Under the pieces are notes generated by a model. The model worked only from the letters and a program-made list of their open reading frames with translations. It was not told the DNA's origin and did not search any database. A program made the translations under genes and the position numbers. DNA of 64,000 bases from contig NZ_CP124750.1 in assembly GCF_029962605.1 (NCBI RefSeq), forward strand, positions 1,178,001 through 1,242,000, in the 5' to 3' direction. Shown here piece by piece: positions 39,223-49,964 of the stretch; the first letter of the stretch is position 1, and each line of letters begins with the position of its first letter. The DNA comes from Serratia sarumanii (lineage in GTDB: Bacteria; Pseudomonadota; Gammaproteobacteria; Enterobacterales; Enterobacteriaceae).

Positions 39223-40866
39223 ATGGCGAATAATCCACGTGCCGGGCAGCCCGCCTGCCAAAGCGATCTGATCAACGTAGCCCAGCTGACGTCGCAGTAC
39301 TATGTGCTGCAACCTGAAGCCGGCAATGCCGCACACGCGGTGAAGTTTGGCACCTCCGGCCACCGCGGCAGCGCGCAGCGCCACAGCTTCAACGAAGCGC
39401 ACATCCTCGCCATCGCTCAGGCGATCGCCGAAGTTCGTCATCAGCAGGGCACCACCGGCCCGTGCTACGTGGGCAAAGATACCCATGCGCTGTCTGAGCC
39501 GGCCTTCATTTCCGTGCTGGAAGTGCTGACCGCCAACGGCGTCGATGTGATCGTGCAGGAAAATAACGGTTTCACGCCAACGCCGGCGGTATCGCACGCC
39601 ATTCTGTGCCACAACCGCCGCGGCGGCGCGCAGGCCGACGGCATCGTCATTACGCCGTCCCACAACCCGCCGGAAGACGGCGGCATCAAATACAATCCGC
39701 CGAACGGCGGCCCGGCTGACACCAACCTGACGTCGGTGATCGAGAAGCGCGCCAACGAACTGCTGGCGCAGCAGCTGAAAGGCGTTCAGCGCCAGTCGCT
39801 GGACAAGGCCTGGAACAGTGGCCACCTGCACGCCAAAGACCTGGTGCAGCCTTATGTCGAAGGCCTGGTTGAGGTGGTCGACATGCCGGCCATTCAACGC
39901 GCCGGCCTGAAGCTGGGCGTGGATCCGCTCGGCGGCTCCGGCATCGCCTATTGGCAGCGCGTGGCGGAACACTACAAGCTGGATCTGACGCTGGTGAACG
40001 ACTCCATCGATCAGACCTTCCGCTTTATGCACCTGGATCACGACGGCATCATCCGCATGGACTGCTCGTCCGAGTCGGCGATGGCCGGCCTGCTGGCGCT
40101 GCGCGACAAATTCGATCTGGCGTTCGCCAACGATCCGGATTACGACCGCCACGGCATTGTCACGCCGAAAGGCCTGATGAACCCGAACCACTATCTGGCG
40201 GTAGCCATCAACTACCTGTTCCAACATCGCCCGCAGTGGGGCGCCGATGTCGCAGTCGGTAAAACGCTGGTGTCCAGCGCGATGATCGACCGCGTGGTGG
40301 CCGACCTGGGCCGCAAGCTGGTGGAAGTGCCGGTCGGTTTCAAATGGTTTGTGGACGGCCTGTTCGACGGCAGCCTGGGCTTCGGCGGCGAAGAGAGCGC
40401 CGGGGCTTCGTTCCTGCGCTTCAACGGCCAGCCGTGGTCGACGGACAAAGACGGCATCATCATGTGCCTGCTGGCGGCTGAAATCACCGCGGTAACCGGT
40501 GAGAACCCGCAGCATCACTATGACGATCTGGCCAAGCGTTTCGGTGCGCCGAGCTATAACCGCATCCAGGCGCCGGCAACCCATGCGCAGAAAGCGGCGC
40601 TGTCCAAGCTGTCGCCGGAGATGGTCAAGGCCAGTACGCTGGGCGGGGATCCGATCACCGCACGTTTGACCGCGGCGCCGGGTAACGGCGCCTCGATCGG
40701 CGGGCTGAAAGTGATGACCGACAACGGCTGGTTCGCGGCTCGTCCTTCCGGTACCGAAGAGGCTTACAAGATCTATTGCGAGAGCTTCCTCGGCGCGGAA
40801 CACCGCGAGAAGATTGAGCATGAAGCGGTCGAAATCGTCAGCGAAGTGCTGGCTTCCGCCAAGTAA
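39223..40866 (+). CDS. pgm: Phosphoglucomutase
   Basis: Interconverts glucose-1-P and glucose-6-P. 547 residues from the ATG at 39223, preferred because GGAG lies 8 bp upstream and it places the phosphoserine ([11 protein letters not shown]) at residue 146, the E. coli number. An ATG two codons earlier (39217) is also possible. Metal loop DPDYDRHG near 306, sugar loop GGEESAG near 389, and phosphate loop RPSGTEE near 508. Confidence 0.97.
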   Translation: MANNPRAGQPACQSDLINVAQLTSQYYVLQPEAGNAAHAVKFGTSGHRGSAQRHSFNEAHILAIAQAIAEVRHQQGTTGPCYVGKDTHALSEPAFISVLEVLTANGVDVIVQENNGFTPTPAVSHAILCHNRRGGAQADGIVITPSHNPPEDGGIKYNPPNGGPADTNLTSVIEKRANELLAQQLKGVQRQSLDKAWNSGHLHAKDLVQPYVEGLVEVVDMPAIQRAGLKLGVDPLGGSGIAYWQRVAEHYKLDLTLVNDSIDQTFRFMHLDHDGIIRMDCSSESAMAGLLALRDKFDLAFANDPDYDRHGIVTPKGLMNPNHYLAVAINYLFQHRPQWGADVAVGKTLVSSAMIDRVVADLGRKLVEVPVGFKWFVDGLFDGSLGFGGEESAGASFLRFNGQPWSTDKDGIIMCLLAAEITAVTGENPQHHYDDLAKRFGAPSYNRIQAPATHAQKAALSKLSPEMVKASTLGGDPITARLTAAPGNGASIGGLKVMTDNGWFAARPSGTEEAYKIYCESFLGAEHREKIEHEAVEIVSEVLASAK

Positions 40867-40886
40867 TCACTTTCCCTGATTGATAA

Positions 40887-40916
40887 AAAGCGCTGTTTTT
40901 ACAGCGCTTTTTTTTA
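40887..40916 (+). terminator. pgm terminator
   Basis: 10-bp stem AAAGCGCTGT/ACAGCGCTTT followed by a T-run, 20 bp after the pgm stop. Confidence 0.92.
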
Positions 40917-40925
40917 TGTCTTCAA

Positions 40926-41015
40926 TTTAGATATATCTTTTTATCGGTGCGCGCTTGCGAATTTAGATATATCGATCTAGATTAGCGTTATCGACGCTGT
41001 TTAGATATATCTAAA
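40926..41015. promoter_or_regulatory. Three operators for the PadR/YqjI-like regulator
   Basis: The 11-mer TTAGATATATC occurs three times: 40927-40937, 40963-40973 and 41001-41011. The third copy is a full palindrome TTTAGATATATCTAAA (41000-41015). Spacing is 36 and 38 bp. An extra GATCTAGATTAG lies between copies two and three. All precede the PadR gene, which suggests autoregulation. Confidence 0.75.
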
Positions 41016-41058
41016 CAACCTCGTATTGATGTTCACTGTTAAAGCGAGGTATCACCCT

Positions 41059-41700
41059 ATGTTTCATCGATTAGGTTTACACCGGCATCACCATCACCAT
41101 CATGAATGTGAAGAGGGCCGCCGTCATCGCGGCGGGCGCCATCATTTCGGCGGCGACGGCGAAGAGCACGGCCGGGGTGGGCGCGGCGGCCGGGGCGGGC
41201 GTCATCGTCTGTTCGAACACGGCGATCTGCGCCTGGTGTTGCTGGCGCTGGTGGCGCGCAAGCCCAGCCACGGCTATGAGCTGATCAAGGCGATTGAGGA
41301 AGCCTCTTCCGGCCTGTACGTGCCGAGCCCGGGGGTGATTTACCCCACGCTGACGCTGCTGGAAGAGCAGGATTTCCTTGAGCCGCTCACCACCGGCAAC
41401 GGCCGCAAAAGCTACCGCATCACCGCGGTGGGCGAGGGCGAGCTGCAAAAGCATCAACAGGCGGTTGACGTCATTCTGGCGCGCCTGGCGGGTGCCGGCC
41501 GCGAGCATCATCGGCACGGCAACCTGGCGGAAGGCATCTACGACGCCATGAACCGCCTGCGCAGCCTGCTGCGCGGCAACGTGATGCGCGCCGATCTCAC
41601 GCCGCAGCAGGTGGAGCGCATCAACGCCGCGTTGCTGACCGCCGTGGCGGCGATCGAAAGCGAAATGCATATTCAACCCACGCAGCAGGAGAAGAACTGA
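41059..41700 (+). CDS. PadR-family metal-responsive repressor, YqjI-like
   Basis: 213 residues from the ATG at 41059, supported by GCGAGG 11-14 bp upstream. The N-terminus is a His- and Gly/Arg-rich tract (six consecutive His near residues 9-14, a Cys, then GGRHHFGGDGEEHGRGG) that could bind nickel or another metal. A PadR winged helix follows (about 48-125: GDLRLVLLALVARKPSHGYELIKAIEE, then PSPGVIYPTLTLLEEQ) with a C-terminal helical dimerisation part. The layout matches E. coli YqjI, a nickel-sensitive repressor of the ferric reductase YqjH. YqjH is not adjacent here. Overlaps the DUF3861 gene by one base. Confidence 0.85.
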   Translation: MFHRLGLHRHHHHHHECEEGRRHRGGRHHFGGDGEEHGRGGRGGRGGRHRLFEHGDLRLVLLALVARKPSHGYELIKAIEEASSGLYVPSPGVIYPTLTLLEEQDFLEPLTTGNGRKSYRITAVGEGELQKHQQAVDVILARLAGAGREHHRHGNLAEGIYDAMNRLRSLLRGNVMRADLTPQQVERINAALLTAVAAIESEMHIQPTQQEKN

Positions 41701-41999
41701 TGCCCGGCCACCGTTTTACTATTACCGTTGAAGCCCTGAGCGATCGCCAGGGCAATCCCGTCGAGAAAGCGCCGCTGAGTTTTGAAGTGACCAACCACGA
41801 CGATATTCTCGAGATCGTCGAGCGCATCCGGGCGCGTGACGATCTGAACTTCGGCCCCGAGCAGAGCGCGGCCTTCGCCGTGGGGTTGAAGCTGTTCTCC
41901 GAAGTGATGATCGAAAACCGTAAACACCCGGTGTTCGCTCCGCTGCGCGATGCGTTTAAGGAATTTATGGTCGGATTGAAGAAAGGCCCGGCGGCGTAA
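41700..41999 (+). CDS. DUF3861 family protein
   Basis: 99-residue cytoplasmic protein of the DUF3861 type, function unknown. Contains a conserved-looking helix with NFGPEQSAAFAVGLKLFSEVM and no membrane segment or metal motif. Starts within the stop codon of the PadR gene (TGATG), so the two are translationally coupled and probably controlled by the triple operators upstream. Confidence 0.8.
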   Translation: MPGHRFTITVEALSDRQGNPVEKAPLSFEVTNHDDILEIVERIRARDDLNFGPEQSAAFAVGLKLFSEVMIENRKHPVFAPLRDAFKEFMVGLKKGPAA

Positions 42000-42026
42000 A
42001 GGCGCGGCACACCGCGCCCGCCGGGG

Positions 42027-42716
42027 TTAAGGCATGAAGCGGTAGCCGACGCCGGTTTCGGTCAGCAGGTGTTTGGGCCGGGCCGGATCGGCTTCCAGCT
42101 TCTGCCGCAGATGGCCCATGTAGATGCGCAGGTAGTGGCTGTGCTCCACGTAGTTCGGCCCCCAGACGTGGCTCAACAGCTGACGTTGGGTGATCACCTT
42201 GCCGGCGTTGGCCAGCAGTTCCGCCAGCAGGCGAAACTCGATCGGCGTCAGGTGCAAATCTTCGTCGTTGCGCAGCACCCGGCGATTCACCAGATCGACG
42301 GTGATCGCTGAAAAACTCACCAGCGGGCTTTCCTGCTGGCTGGCGGAGTGGCGGCGCAGCGCGACCCGCACCCGCGCCAGCAGCTCGCCGATGCCGAACG
42401 GCTTGCTGAGGTAGTCGTCGGCGCCGGCGTCCAGTGCGGCGATCTTGTCCTCCTCGGCGTTGCGTGCCGACAGCACGATCACCGGAATGGCGCTCCACTG
42501 CCGCAGATCGCGGATGTAACTCAGCCCGTCGCCATCCGGCAACCCCAAATCAAGGATGATCAGATCCGGTTTGCGCGTGCCGGCTTCAATCAGCCCGCGC
42601 TGCAGCGTTTCACTTTCAAACACCCGCAGGCCTTCGCTCTCCAGCGCGGTGCGCACGAAGCGGCGGATCTCTTTTTCATCTTCAACAATCAGAATGTTGG
42701 TTGGCGTTATGCTCAC
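42027..42716 (-). CDS. kdpE: Potassium response regulator KdpE
   Basis: OmpR-family response regulator activating kdpFABC. 229 residues from a GTG at 42716, preceded by AGGGGAAAC. Receiver domain with acidic pocket ED at 12-13 and phospho-acceptor Asp56 (LIILDLGLPDG); C-terminal winged helix from about 130 (HLTPIEFRLLAELL ... YIRVYMGHLRQKLE-type end). 16 bp after kdpD. Confidence 0.95.
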   Translation of the reverse strand: MSITPTNILIVEDEKEIRRFVRTALESEGLRVFESETLQRGLIEAGTRKPDLIILDLGLPDGDGLSYIRDLRQWSAIPVIVLSARNAEEDKIAALDAGADDYLSKPFGIGELLARVRVALRRHSASQQESPLVSFSAITVDLVNRRVLRNDEDLHLTPIEFRLLAELLANAGKVITQRQLLSHVWGPNYVEHSHYLRIYMGHLRQKLEADPARPKHLLTETGVGYRFMP

Positions 42717-42732
42717 GTTTCCCCTGCGTTGA

Positions 42733-45429
42733 TTACAGATCGAAGGCGTCACCGTCGATCTCGGGCGGTTTTTCCAGCGGCAGCACGAAGCGGAAGCTGG
42801 CGCCGCCGTTGGCGCCGTTTTCCGCCCAGATGCGGCCATCATGCACTTCAATAATGGCACGGCAAATCGCTAACCCCAAGCCGACGCCGGGGATCGCCGA
42901 CTCTTTATTGCCGCGTGAAAACTTGTCGAAAATCAGCTGCAGCTGATCGGCGGGGATGCCGGGGCCGTTATCCCAGACCTCGACTTCCAGCCACTCGGGC
43001 AGCGTGCGCGCGCGAATGCCGATGGTGGCCTCGGCGCCGGCGTATTTATTGGCGTTTTCCAACAGGTTGGTGAACACCCGTTCCAGCAGGCTGCCGTCGC
43101 AGTTGACCAGGATCTGTTCCGGCGGCAGCTCGACCACGATCGGATGCTGGCTGAGCAGCGGCTCCAGCATGTGCAGCGAGGCGCCGACGATCTCTTCCAG
43201 CGACTGCCACTCTTTGCGCAGGCTGAAACCGCCGGACTGGATGCGCGCCATATCCAGCAGGTTGTTCACCAGCCGGGTGGTGCTCAGCACCTGCTGGCGG
43301 ATCTGGCTGGCCTGGGTGGCGTGATTGGAGCCTTCGGCCGCCAGGTCCAGCGTGAGGATTTCCGCCTGGCCGAACAGCACGGTCAGCGGCGTGCGCAGAT
43401 CGTGCGACAGCGCCGCCAGCAGCGAGTTGCGCAGCTGTTCGCGCTCGGCGTCCAGCTTGGCTTCTTCGGCGCTGCGCGCCAGGTGCAGCCGCTCCAGTGC
43501 GCTGGCGATCAGCACCGCGAAGGTCTGCAGCAGCCGCTGCTGTTCCGGCACCATCAGCTGGCGCAGGTTGTTGGGCTCGATCGCCAGCAGGCCGAAGGTC
43601 TGCTTGGGGGTATTGAGCGGCAGCAGCTGGTAAGGCACGCCGGGCAGGGTGTCGGTGCCGGCACCTGCCGGCAGGCCTTTGTCGAAGCTCCAGCGCGCGA
43701 TGGCTTCATCAACCGACAGCAGCCCGCCTTCCTCGCCGACCATCTGTTGCAGGCGGCCGTCTTCCTGCGGCAGCAGCAGCACGGTTTTCGCCTGGAAACT
43801 GCTGGAGAGGAAATGACGGCTGGTGTTGGCGATGTCGGCCACGGTCAGCGCGCGGCTCAGCCCGCGCGACATTTCGTACAGGTGACGCGCCCGCTGCTCG
43901 CGGTAGCGCGCCACCCGGGCCTGATAACGCACCCCGGCGGTCAGGTTGCCGATGATGATGCCGACGGCGAGCATTACGCCGAAGGTCAGCAGATACTGCA
44001 TATCGCTGACGGCGAACGACCATTCGGGCTGGACGAAGAACAGATCGAAGCTGGCGACGTTGATCACCGCCGCCAGCACCGACGGCCAGCGGCCGAAGAA
44101 CAGCGCGACGATCGCCACGCCGAGCAGATAGATCATCACCAGGTTGGCCTGATCGAAGCCCGGCAGCAGCCACTGCGAGAGCAGGGTGATCAGCGCGCAC
44201 AGCGCCACCGCCACCGCGCAGCCGCGCAGCTGCATGCGCCATTTCTCATTGAAGCTGCGGCCGTCGTGCTCCTTGCCCGGCGGCGGCTGCGCGGCGTCGT
44301 TCTCCAGCGCCACGATCACCAGATCGAGATCCGGGCCCAGCCGGCCGAGGCGATCGGCGAAGCTGCCGCGCAGCTTCCAGCGCTGTTCGCTGCGGCGGCC
44401 GATGATGATTTTGCCGAGGTTATGCTCGCGGGCGTAGCGCAGCACCGCGCGCTCTTCGGACGGATCGGCCAGGGTGGCGGTTTCTGCCCCCAGCTCCTGC
44501 GCCAGCCGCAGCGCGCGCAGAATGGCGCGGCGCTGGTTTTCCGGTAGCCGGTGCAGCTTGGGGGTTTCCACGTAGACCGCATGCCAGTGGCAGCCGAGCC
44601 GCGCCGCCAGCCGGGCGGCGATGCGCACCAGCTTTTCGTTGCCGCTGTTGTGGCCGACGCACAGCAGAATGCTGTCGCGGGTGTGCCACACTTTCTCGCG
44701 CCCCTGGGTATCGCGAAACTCGCGCATCTGATCATCGACCCGATCGGCGGTGCGGCGCAGCGCCAGCTCGCGCAGGGCGATCAGGTTGCCTTTGCGAAAG
44801 AAGTGCTCGATGGCGCGCTCGGCCTGACCGGGAATATACACTTTGCCTTCGTGCAGCCGCCGGCGCAGATCGTCCGGCGGCAGATCGACCAGCACCACTT
44901 CGGTGGCTTCGTCAAACACGTGGTCGGGCACCGTTTCGCGCACCCGCACGCCGGTCACGCCGCCCACGACGTCGTTCAGGCTTTCCAGATGCTGCACGTT
45001 GACGGTAGTCAGCACGTCGATGCCGGCGTCCAGCAGCTCTTCCACATCCTGCCAGCGTTTGGGGTGGCGCGAACCCTGGGCGTTGCTGTGCGCCAGTTCG
45101 TCCATCAGCACCAGCGCCGGGTGGCGCGCCAGCGCGGCGTCGAGATCGAATTCATGCACCAGCCGGCCGCGATGCTGGATGCGTTTTTGCGGCAGCAGCG
45201 ACAGGCCGTCGAGCAGGGCGGCGGTCTCGCTGCGGCCGTGGGTTTCCACCACGCCGACCAGCACGTCCAGCCCCTGAGCGCGCAAACGCTGGGCCTCCTG
45301 CAGCATGGCGTAGGTTTTGCCCACGCCGGCGCAGGCGCCGAAGAATACCTTCAACCGGCCGCGCGGCTTTTCATTGGCCAGCGCCAGCAGGCTATCGGGA
45401 TCGGGGCGCTGCTGCTCTTCTTCGACCAT
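42733..45429 (-). CDS. kdpD: Potassium/turgor sensor kinase KdpD
   Basis: Inner-membrane histidine kinase controlling kdp. 898 residues from the ATG at 45429. N-terminal KdpD domain with Walker-like GACAGVGKT near 31-39, a universal-stress-protein fold (about 250-370), four membrane segments (about 400-500), a GAF-like domain, then the kinase: phospho-His in ALSHDLRTPL and ATP-binding DNGPGIP / GVGLGLAICRAI. Follows kdpC and precedes kdpE. Confidence 0.97.
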   Translation of the reverse strand: MVEEEQQRPDPDSLLALANEKPRGRLKVFFGACAGVGKTYAMLQEAQRLRAQGLDVLVGVVETHGRSETAALLDGLSLLPQKRIQHRGRLVHEFDLDAALARHPALVLMDELAHSNAQGSRHPKRWQDVEELLDAGIDVLTTVNVQHLESLNDVVGGVTGVRVRETVPDHVFDEATEVVLVDLPPDDLRRRLHEGKVYIPGQAERAIEHFFRKGNLIALRELALRRTADRVDDQMREFRDTQGREKVWHTRDSILLCVGHNSGNEKLVRIAARLAARLGCHWHAVYVETPKLHRLPENQRRAILRALRLAQELGAETATLADPSEERAVLRYAREHNLGKIIIGRRSEQRWKLRGSFADRLGRLGPDLDLVIVALENDAAQPPPGKEHDGRSFNEKWRMQLRGCAVAVALCALITLLSQWLLPGFDQANLVMIYLLGVAIVALFFGRWPSVLAAVINVASFDLFFVQPEWSFAVSDMQYLLTFGVMLAVGIIIGNLTAGVRYQARVARYREQRARHLYEMSRGLSRALTVADIANTSRHFLSSSFQAKTVLLLPQEDGRLQQMVGEEGGLLSVDEAIARWSFDKGLPAGAGTDTLPGVPYQLLPLNTPKQTFGLLAIEPNNLRQLMVPEQQRLLQTFAVLIASALERLHLARSAEEAKLDAEREQLRNSLLAALSHDLRTPLTVLFGQAEILTLDLAAEGSNHATQASQIRQQVLSTTRLVNNLLDMARIQSGGFSLRKEWQSLEEIVGASLHMLEPLLSQHPIVVELPPEQILVNCDGSLLERVFTNLLENANKYAGAEATIGIRARTLPEWLEVEVWDNGPGIPADQLQLIFDKFSRGNKESAIPGVGLGLAICRAIIEVHDGRIWAENGANGGASFRFVLPLEKPPEIDGDAFDL

Positions 45430-45502
45430 GACAATTCCTTGTGTTACCAAGCAAAAAGGGGTTCGGCATGCCGAACCCTATCACTATGCTGAATACGGCG
45501 CG

Positions 45503-46072
45503 TTACTTCAACGCATCCAGCGCCAGGTTCAGCTTCAGCACGTTGACCACCGATTCCCCCATGAAGTTGGGCGTGGCCCGATCGGTGTTGTCTTCGATCA
45601 GTTTGGCGACCTGTTCCGGCGGCAGATGACGCGCCGCCGCGACCCGCGCCAGCTGATATTGCGCGGCGGCGATCGAGATCTGCGGATCCAACCCGCTGCC
45701 GGAGGCGGTCAGCAGATCGACCGGGATCGGGCCGCTCATTGCCGGGTTGGCTTGGCGCAGCTGCGCTGCGCGTTCGGCGATAGCCTTATCCTGCGCCGGG
45801 TTGGTGGCCGCCAGGTTGCTGCCGGCGGAGGCCTGTGGATTATAGGCCGAATCGCCGGTGGCCGACGGGCGGCCCCAGAAATAGTCGGCGCGCGTAAAGT
45901 TCTGGCCGATCAGCGCGGAGCCGACCGCCTTGTCGCCTTGGTACAGCAGCGAGCCGTTGGCCGCGGCCGGAAACAGCAGCTGCGCCAGCCCGGTGGTCAG
46001 CAGCGGATAGGCGATGCCGGTGATCAGCGTCAGCAAAATCAGCATCACCAGCGCAGGTCGTAAATAAGTCAT
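45503..46072 (-). CDS. kdpC: Kdp potassium ATPase subunit C
   Basis: Small subunit of the high-affinity K+ pump, with one N-terminal membrane helix and a periplasmic domain. 189 residues from the ATG at 46072, chosen for spacing to GAGGG; an ATG two codons earlier is too close to that site. RPSATGDSAYNPQASAGSN is the family signature. Confidence 0.95.
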   Translation of the reverse strand: MTYLRPALVMLILLTLITGIAYPLLTTGLAQLLFPAAANGSLLYQGDKAVGSALIGQNFTRADYFWGRPSATGDSAYNPQASAGSNLAATNPAQDKAIAERAAQLRQANPAMSGPIPVDLLTASGSGLDPQISIAAAQYQLARVAAARHLPPEQVAKLIEDNTDRATPNFMGESVVNVLKLNLALDALK

Positions 46073-46090
46073 GTTCATTTCCCTCAATGG

Positions 46091-48160
46091 TTAACCGGCG
46101 ACGTGCAGCGCGACCAGGATCAGGTCGATCAATTTGATGCCGATGAACGGCACCAGCAGACCGCCGACCCCGTACAGCCACAGGTTGCGGCGCAGCAGGG
46201 CCGCGGCGCTCATCGGTTTATAGCTCACCCCTTTCAGCGCCAGCGGGATCAGGAACACGATCACCAGGGCGTTGAAGATCACCGCCGACATGATGGCGGA
46301 GGCGGGGGAGTGCAGGTGCATCACGTTCAGCGCGTTCAGCTGCGGGTAGGTGGCCGCGAACGCCGCCGGAATGATGGCGAAGTATTTGGCCACGTCGTTG
46401 GCGATGCTGAAGGTGGTCAGCGAGCCGCGCGTCATCAGCATCTGTTTGCCGATGTGCACCACTTCGATCAGCTTGGTCGGGTTGGAATCCAGATCGACCA
46501 TGTTGCCCGCCTCTTTGGCGGCCTGGGTGCCGGAGTTCATCGCCACCGCCACATCGGCCTGCGCCAGCGCCGGGGCGTCGTTGGTGCCGTCGCCGGTCAT
46601 CGCCACCAAACGGCCTTCTCCCTGATACTGGCGGATCAGCGCCAGCTTGGCTTCCGGCGTGGCTTCCGACAGGAAATCGTCCACCCCGGCTTCGGCGGCG
46701 ATCGCCGCCGCGGTCAGCGGGTTATCGCCGGTGATCATCACCGTTTTGATGCCCATCTTGCGCAGCTCATTGAAGCGTTCCTTGATGCCGCCCTTGACGA
46801 TATCCTTCAGCGCCACCACGCCCAGCACCCGGGCGCCTTCCGCCACCACCAGCGGCGTGCCGCCGGTGCGCGCCACGCTTTCCACCAGATCGTCCACCGC
46901 CCGCGGGAAGTGGCCCTGATTGGTTTCGACGTGGCGGCGAATGGCGTCCACCGCGCCTTTGCGGATCATGCGCTCCTGCACGTTGACGCCGCTCATGCGG
47001 GTCTGGGCGGAGAAGGGCACGAAGGTGGCGTTCAGCGCCTGCAGATCGCGTTCGCGCAGGTTGAAGCGCTGTTTGGCCAGCACCACGATGCTGCGGCCTT
47101 CCGGCGTTTCGTCCGCCAGCGAGGCCAGCTGCGCGGCGTCCGCCAGCTCTTGCTCTTTCACGCCCGGCGCCGGCAGGAACTCCGAAGCCTGGCGGTTGCC
47201 CAGCGTGATGGTGCCGGTTTTATCCAGCAGCAGCACGTCCACGTCGCCGGCGGCTTCCACCGCGCGGCCGCTGGTGGCGATCACGTTGGCGCCGAGCATG
47301 CGGCTCATCCCGGCCACGCCGATGGCGGACAGCAGTCCGCCGATGGTGGTGGGGATCAGGCAGACCAGCAGCGCGACCAGCACGGTGATGGTGACCACGC
47401 TGCCGCTGCCGGCCGCTTCCACGCTGTATTGCGAGAACGGGAACAGGGTGGCGGTGGCCAGGACGAACACGATGGTCAGCGCCACCAGCAGGATAGTCAG
47501 TGCGATCTCGTTCGGCGTTTTGCGGCGTTTGGCGCCTTCCACCATGGCGATCATGCGATCGAGGAAGGTTTCCCCCGGGTTGACGCTGCACTGCACCACC
47601 AGCCAGTCGGACAGCACGCGGGTGCCGCCGGTGACCGAGGAGAAGTCGCCGCCGGACTCGCGGATCACCGGCGCGGATTCGCCGGTGATGGCGCTTTCAT
47701 CCACCGAGGCGCCGCCTTCCAGCACTTCGCCGTCGCACGGGATGGTATCGCCGGCTTCCACCAGCACGATATCGCCTTTGCGCAGGCTCTCGGCGGCCAC
47801 TTTCTCCGTGGCGCCGTCGCGGCGCGGGCCGGCCAGCTTTTTCGCCCAGCTGGTTTTCTTGGTGCCCTTCAGGCTTTCCGCCTGGGCCTTGCTGCGCCCT
47901 TCGGCCAGCGCCTCGGCGAAGTTGGCGAACAGCACGGTGAACCACAGCCACAGGGCGACGCTGCCGGTGAAGGCGGCGGCGCCGTCGGTTTGGCCGGTGA
48001 GGATCGCCAGCCAGATGGCGGTGGTCAGAATGCTGCCGATATACACCACGAACATCACCGGGTTGCGCCATTGAACGCGAGGGTCCAGTTTTTTCACCGC
48101 ATCGATCAGCGCGGTGCGCACCAGAGCCGGTTCAAACAGCGCGCGTTGTTTGCGAGTCAT
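46091..48160 (-). CDS. kdpB: Kdp potassium ATPase subunit B (P-type ATPase)
   Basis: Catalytic subunit of KdpFABC. 689 residues. Phosphorylated Asp313 in DKTGTIT, the TGES loop in ITGESAP, the hinge [10 protein letters not shown] near 525 and seven or so membrane segments. Between kdpA (26 bp upstream) and kdpC. Confidence 0.98.
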   Translation of the reverse strand: MTRKQRALFEPALVRTALIDAVKKLDPRVQWRNPVMFVVYIGSILTTAIWLAILTGQTDGAAAFTGSVALWLWFTVLFANFAEALAEGRSKAQAESLKGTKKTSWAKKLAGPRRDGATEKVAAESLRKGDIVLVEAGDTIPCDGEVLEGGASVDESAITGESAPVIRESGGDFSSVTGGTRVLSDWLVVQCSVNPGETFLDRMIAMVEGAKRRKTPNEIALTILLVALTIVFVLATATLFPFSQYSVEAAGSGSVVTITVLVALLVCLIPTTIGGLLSAIGVAGMSRMLGANVIATSGRAVEAAGDVDVLLLDKTGTITLGNRQASEFLPAPGVKEQELADAAQLASLADETPEGRSIVVLAKQRFNLRERDLQALNATFVPFSAQTRMSGVNVQERMIRKGAVDAIRRHVETNQGHFPRAVDDLVESVARTGGTPLVVAEGARVLGVVALKDIVKGGIKERFNELRKMGIKTVMITGDNPLTAAAIAAEAGVDDFLSEATPEAKLALIRQYQGEGRLVAMTGDGTNDAPALAQADVAVAMNSGTQAAKEAGNMVDLDSNPTKLIEVVHIGKQMLMTRGSLTTFSIANDVAKYFAIIPAAFAATYPQLNALNVMHLHSPASAIMSAVIFNALVIVFLIPLALKGVSYKPMSAAALLRRNLWLYGVGGLLVPFIGIKLIDLILVALHVAG

Positions 48161-48186
48161 CTCTTATTCTCTCTCTGTGACGTCGA

Positions 48187-49875
48187 TTAGTTTGCCAACC
48201 AAAGCTGCAAATGCTCGGCCACCGGGCCCAGCGCCAGCGCCGGCACGAAGGTCAGCGCGCCCACCAGCAGCACGGTGCCGATCAGCAGGCCGATAAACAG
48301 CGGCCCATAGGTCGGCAGGGTGCCGTTGCCCGCCGGCTGGCGCTGCTTGGCGCTCAGCGAGCCGGCGATCGCCAGCACCGGCAGGATCACCCCGAAGCGG
48401 CCGACGAACATGGCGAAGGCCAGCAGCAGGTTGTAGAACGGCGTATTGACGCTCAACCCGGCGAAGGCGCTGCCGTTGTTGTTGGCGGCGGAGGACAGGG
48501 CATACAGCACTTCGCTGAAGCCGTGGGCGCCCGGGTTGAGGATGCCGGCGCGGCCCGCGTCGGTGCCGATGGCCAGCGCGCTGCCCAGCAACACCAGCGT
48601 CGGCGTGACCAGGATCGCCAGCGCGGTCATCTTCATGTCGTAAACGTCGATCTTCTTGCCCAGATATTCCGGGGTGCGGCCGATCATCAGACCGGCGATA
48701 AACACCGTCAGCAGCACGAACAGCAGCATGCCGTACAGGCCGGAGCCGACGCCGCCGAACACCACTTCGCCGATCTGCATCAGCCACATCGGCACCATGC
48801 CGCCCAGCGCGGTGAAGGAGTCGTGCATGGCGTTGACCGCCCCGCAGGACGCGGCGGTGGTGACTACCGAGAACAGGCTGGTGGCGAGAATGCCGAAGCG
48901 CGACTCTTTGCCTTCCATATTGATGTTGCTGTCGGCGCCCAGCGCGCTCAGGTGCGGGTTGCCTGCCAGCTCGGCGACCATCACCGCCACCACCGCCGCC
49001 ACGAAGATCAGCGCCATCGCCCAGATCAGCGTATGGCCCTGGCGGTTTTCACCGGCCAACTGGCCGAAGGAGAAGCACAGCGCGCAGGGGATCAGGAAGA
49101 TGGCCAGCATCTGCACGAAGTTGGTCAGCACGGTTGGGTTCTCGAACGGGTGCGCCGAGTTGGCGCCGAAGAAGCCGCCGCCGTTGGTGCCGAGCATCTT
49201 GATCGCTTCCTGCGAGGCCACCGGCCCCATCGGCAGCGTCTGCTGCGCGCCTTCGAGCGTGGTGACGTGCAGGTAAGGCAGGAAGTTTTGCAGCGTGCCC
49301 TGGCTGACGAAAAACAGGGCGATCAGCAGCGCGATCGGCAGCAGCACATACAGCGTGATGCGAAACAGATCGGCCCAGGCGTTGCCGACGGTATTGCCGG
49401 CGCGGCGGGTAAAGGCGCGGATCAGCGCAAAGGCCACGGCGATGCCGGTAGAGGCGGAGACGAAGTTCTGCACCGCCAGCCCGGCCATCTGGCTGAAATA
49501 GCTGAGGGCGCTTTCGCCGCTGTAGGCCTGCCAGTTGGTGTTGGTGACGAAGCTGACGGCGGTGTTGAGCGCCAGATCCCAGGAGAGGCCCGGGAAGCCT
49601 TGCGGGTTGAGCGGCAGCGAGCCCTGCGTCATCAGCAGGGCGAACAGCAGCGCCAGGCCGAGCAGGTTGAACGCCAGGATCGCCAGCGCGTACTGCCACC
49701 AGTTCATCTCGGTGGCGCGGATGCCGCAGGCGCGCCAGACGCCGGCTTCTACCCCGCGCAGCGCAGGCAGCGGTTCACCTTCGATCAGGCGCGCCATAAA
49801 GCCGCCCAGCGGCCGGGCCAGCAGCAGAAGCACCAGCAGGAAGCTGGCGATCAGTAAAAAGGCTGAAGCCGCCAT
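48187..49875 (-). CDS. kdpA: Kdp potassium ATPase subunit A
   Basis: K+ channel-like subunit giving selectivity. 562 residues, about ten hydrophobic segments and four pore loops with Gly-rich filters ([49 protein letters not shown]). Starts one base inside the kdpF stop codon. Confidence 0.98.
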   Translation of the reverse strand: MAASAFLLIASFLLVLLLLARPLGGFMARLIEGEPLPALRGVEAGVWRACGIRATEMNWWQYALAILAFNLLGLALLFALLMTQGSLPLNPQGFPGLSWDLALNTAVSFVTNTNWQAYSGESALSYFSQMAGLAVQNFVSASTGIAVAFALIRAFTRRAGNTVGNAWADLFRITLYVLLPIALLIALFFVSQGTLQNFLPYLHVTTLEGAQQTLPMGPVASQEAIKMLGTNGGGFFGANSAHPFENPTVLTNFVQMLAIFLIPCALCFSFGQLAGENRQGHTLIWAMALIFVAAVVAVMVAELAGNPHLSALGADSNINMEGKESRFGILATSLFSVVTTAASCGAVNAMHDSFTALGGMVPMWLMQIGEVVFGGVGSGLYGMLLFVLLTVFIAGLMIGRTPEYLGKKIDVYDMKMTALAILVTPTLVLLGSALAIGTDAGRAGILNPGAHGFSEVLYALSSAANNNGSAFAGLSVNTPFYNLLLAFAMFVGRFGVILPVLAIAGSLSAKQRQPAGNGTLPTYGPLFIGLLIGTVLLVGALTFVPALALGPVAEHLQLWLAN

Positions 49876-49964
49876 CAGAAATCCTCCGCGTTAAACAGGG
49901 CGTAGACCAGATAGGCCAACAGCAGCAGAACCAACAGCGCACCACCAATAACGCTGAAACTCAC
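49875..49964 (-). CDS. kdpF: Kdp potassium ATPase subunit F
   Basis: 29-residue single-helix peptide that stabilises the Kdp complex. It reads [16 protein letters not shown] then [13 protein letters not shown], starting with GTG at 49964 after a GGAGGTG ribosome site and ending in TGATG shared with kdpA. Identified by reading the sequence directly. Confidence 0.92.
   Translation of the reverse strand: MSFSVIGGALLVLLLLAYLVYALFNAEDF

Noticed and set aside
41059..41150. His-tag or cloning artefact because of six consecutive His codons
   Set aside because: The tract continues into a natural His/Gly/Arg-rich segment like that of YqjI, within native flanking genes.
46103..48190. 695-codon plus-strand open frame opposite kdpB
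   Set aside because: Same reason: a shadow of kdpB, with no recognisable domain.
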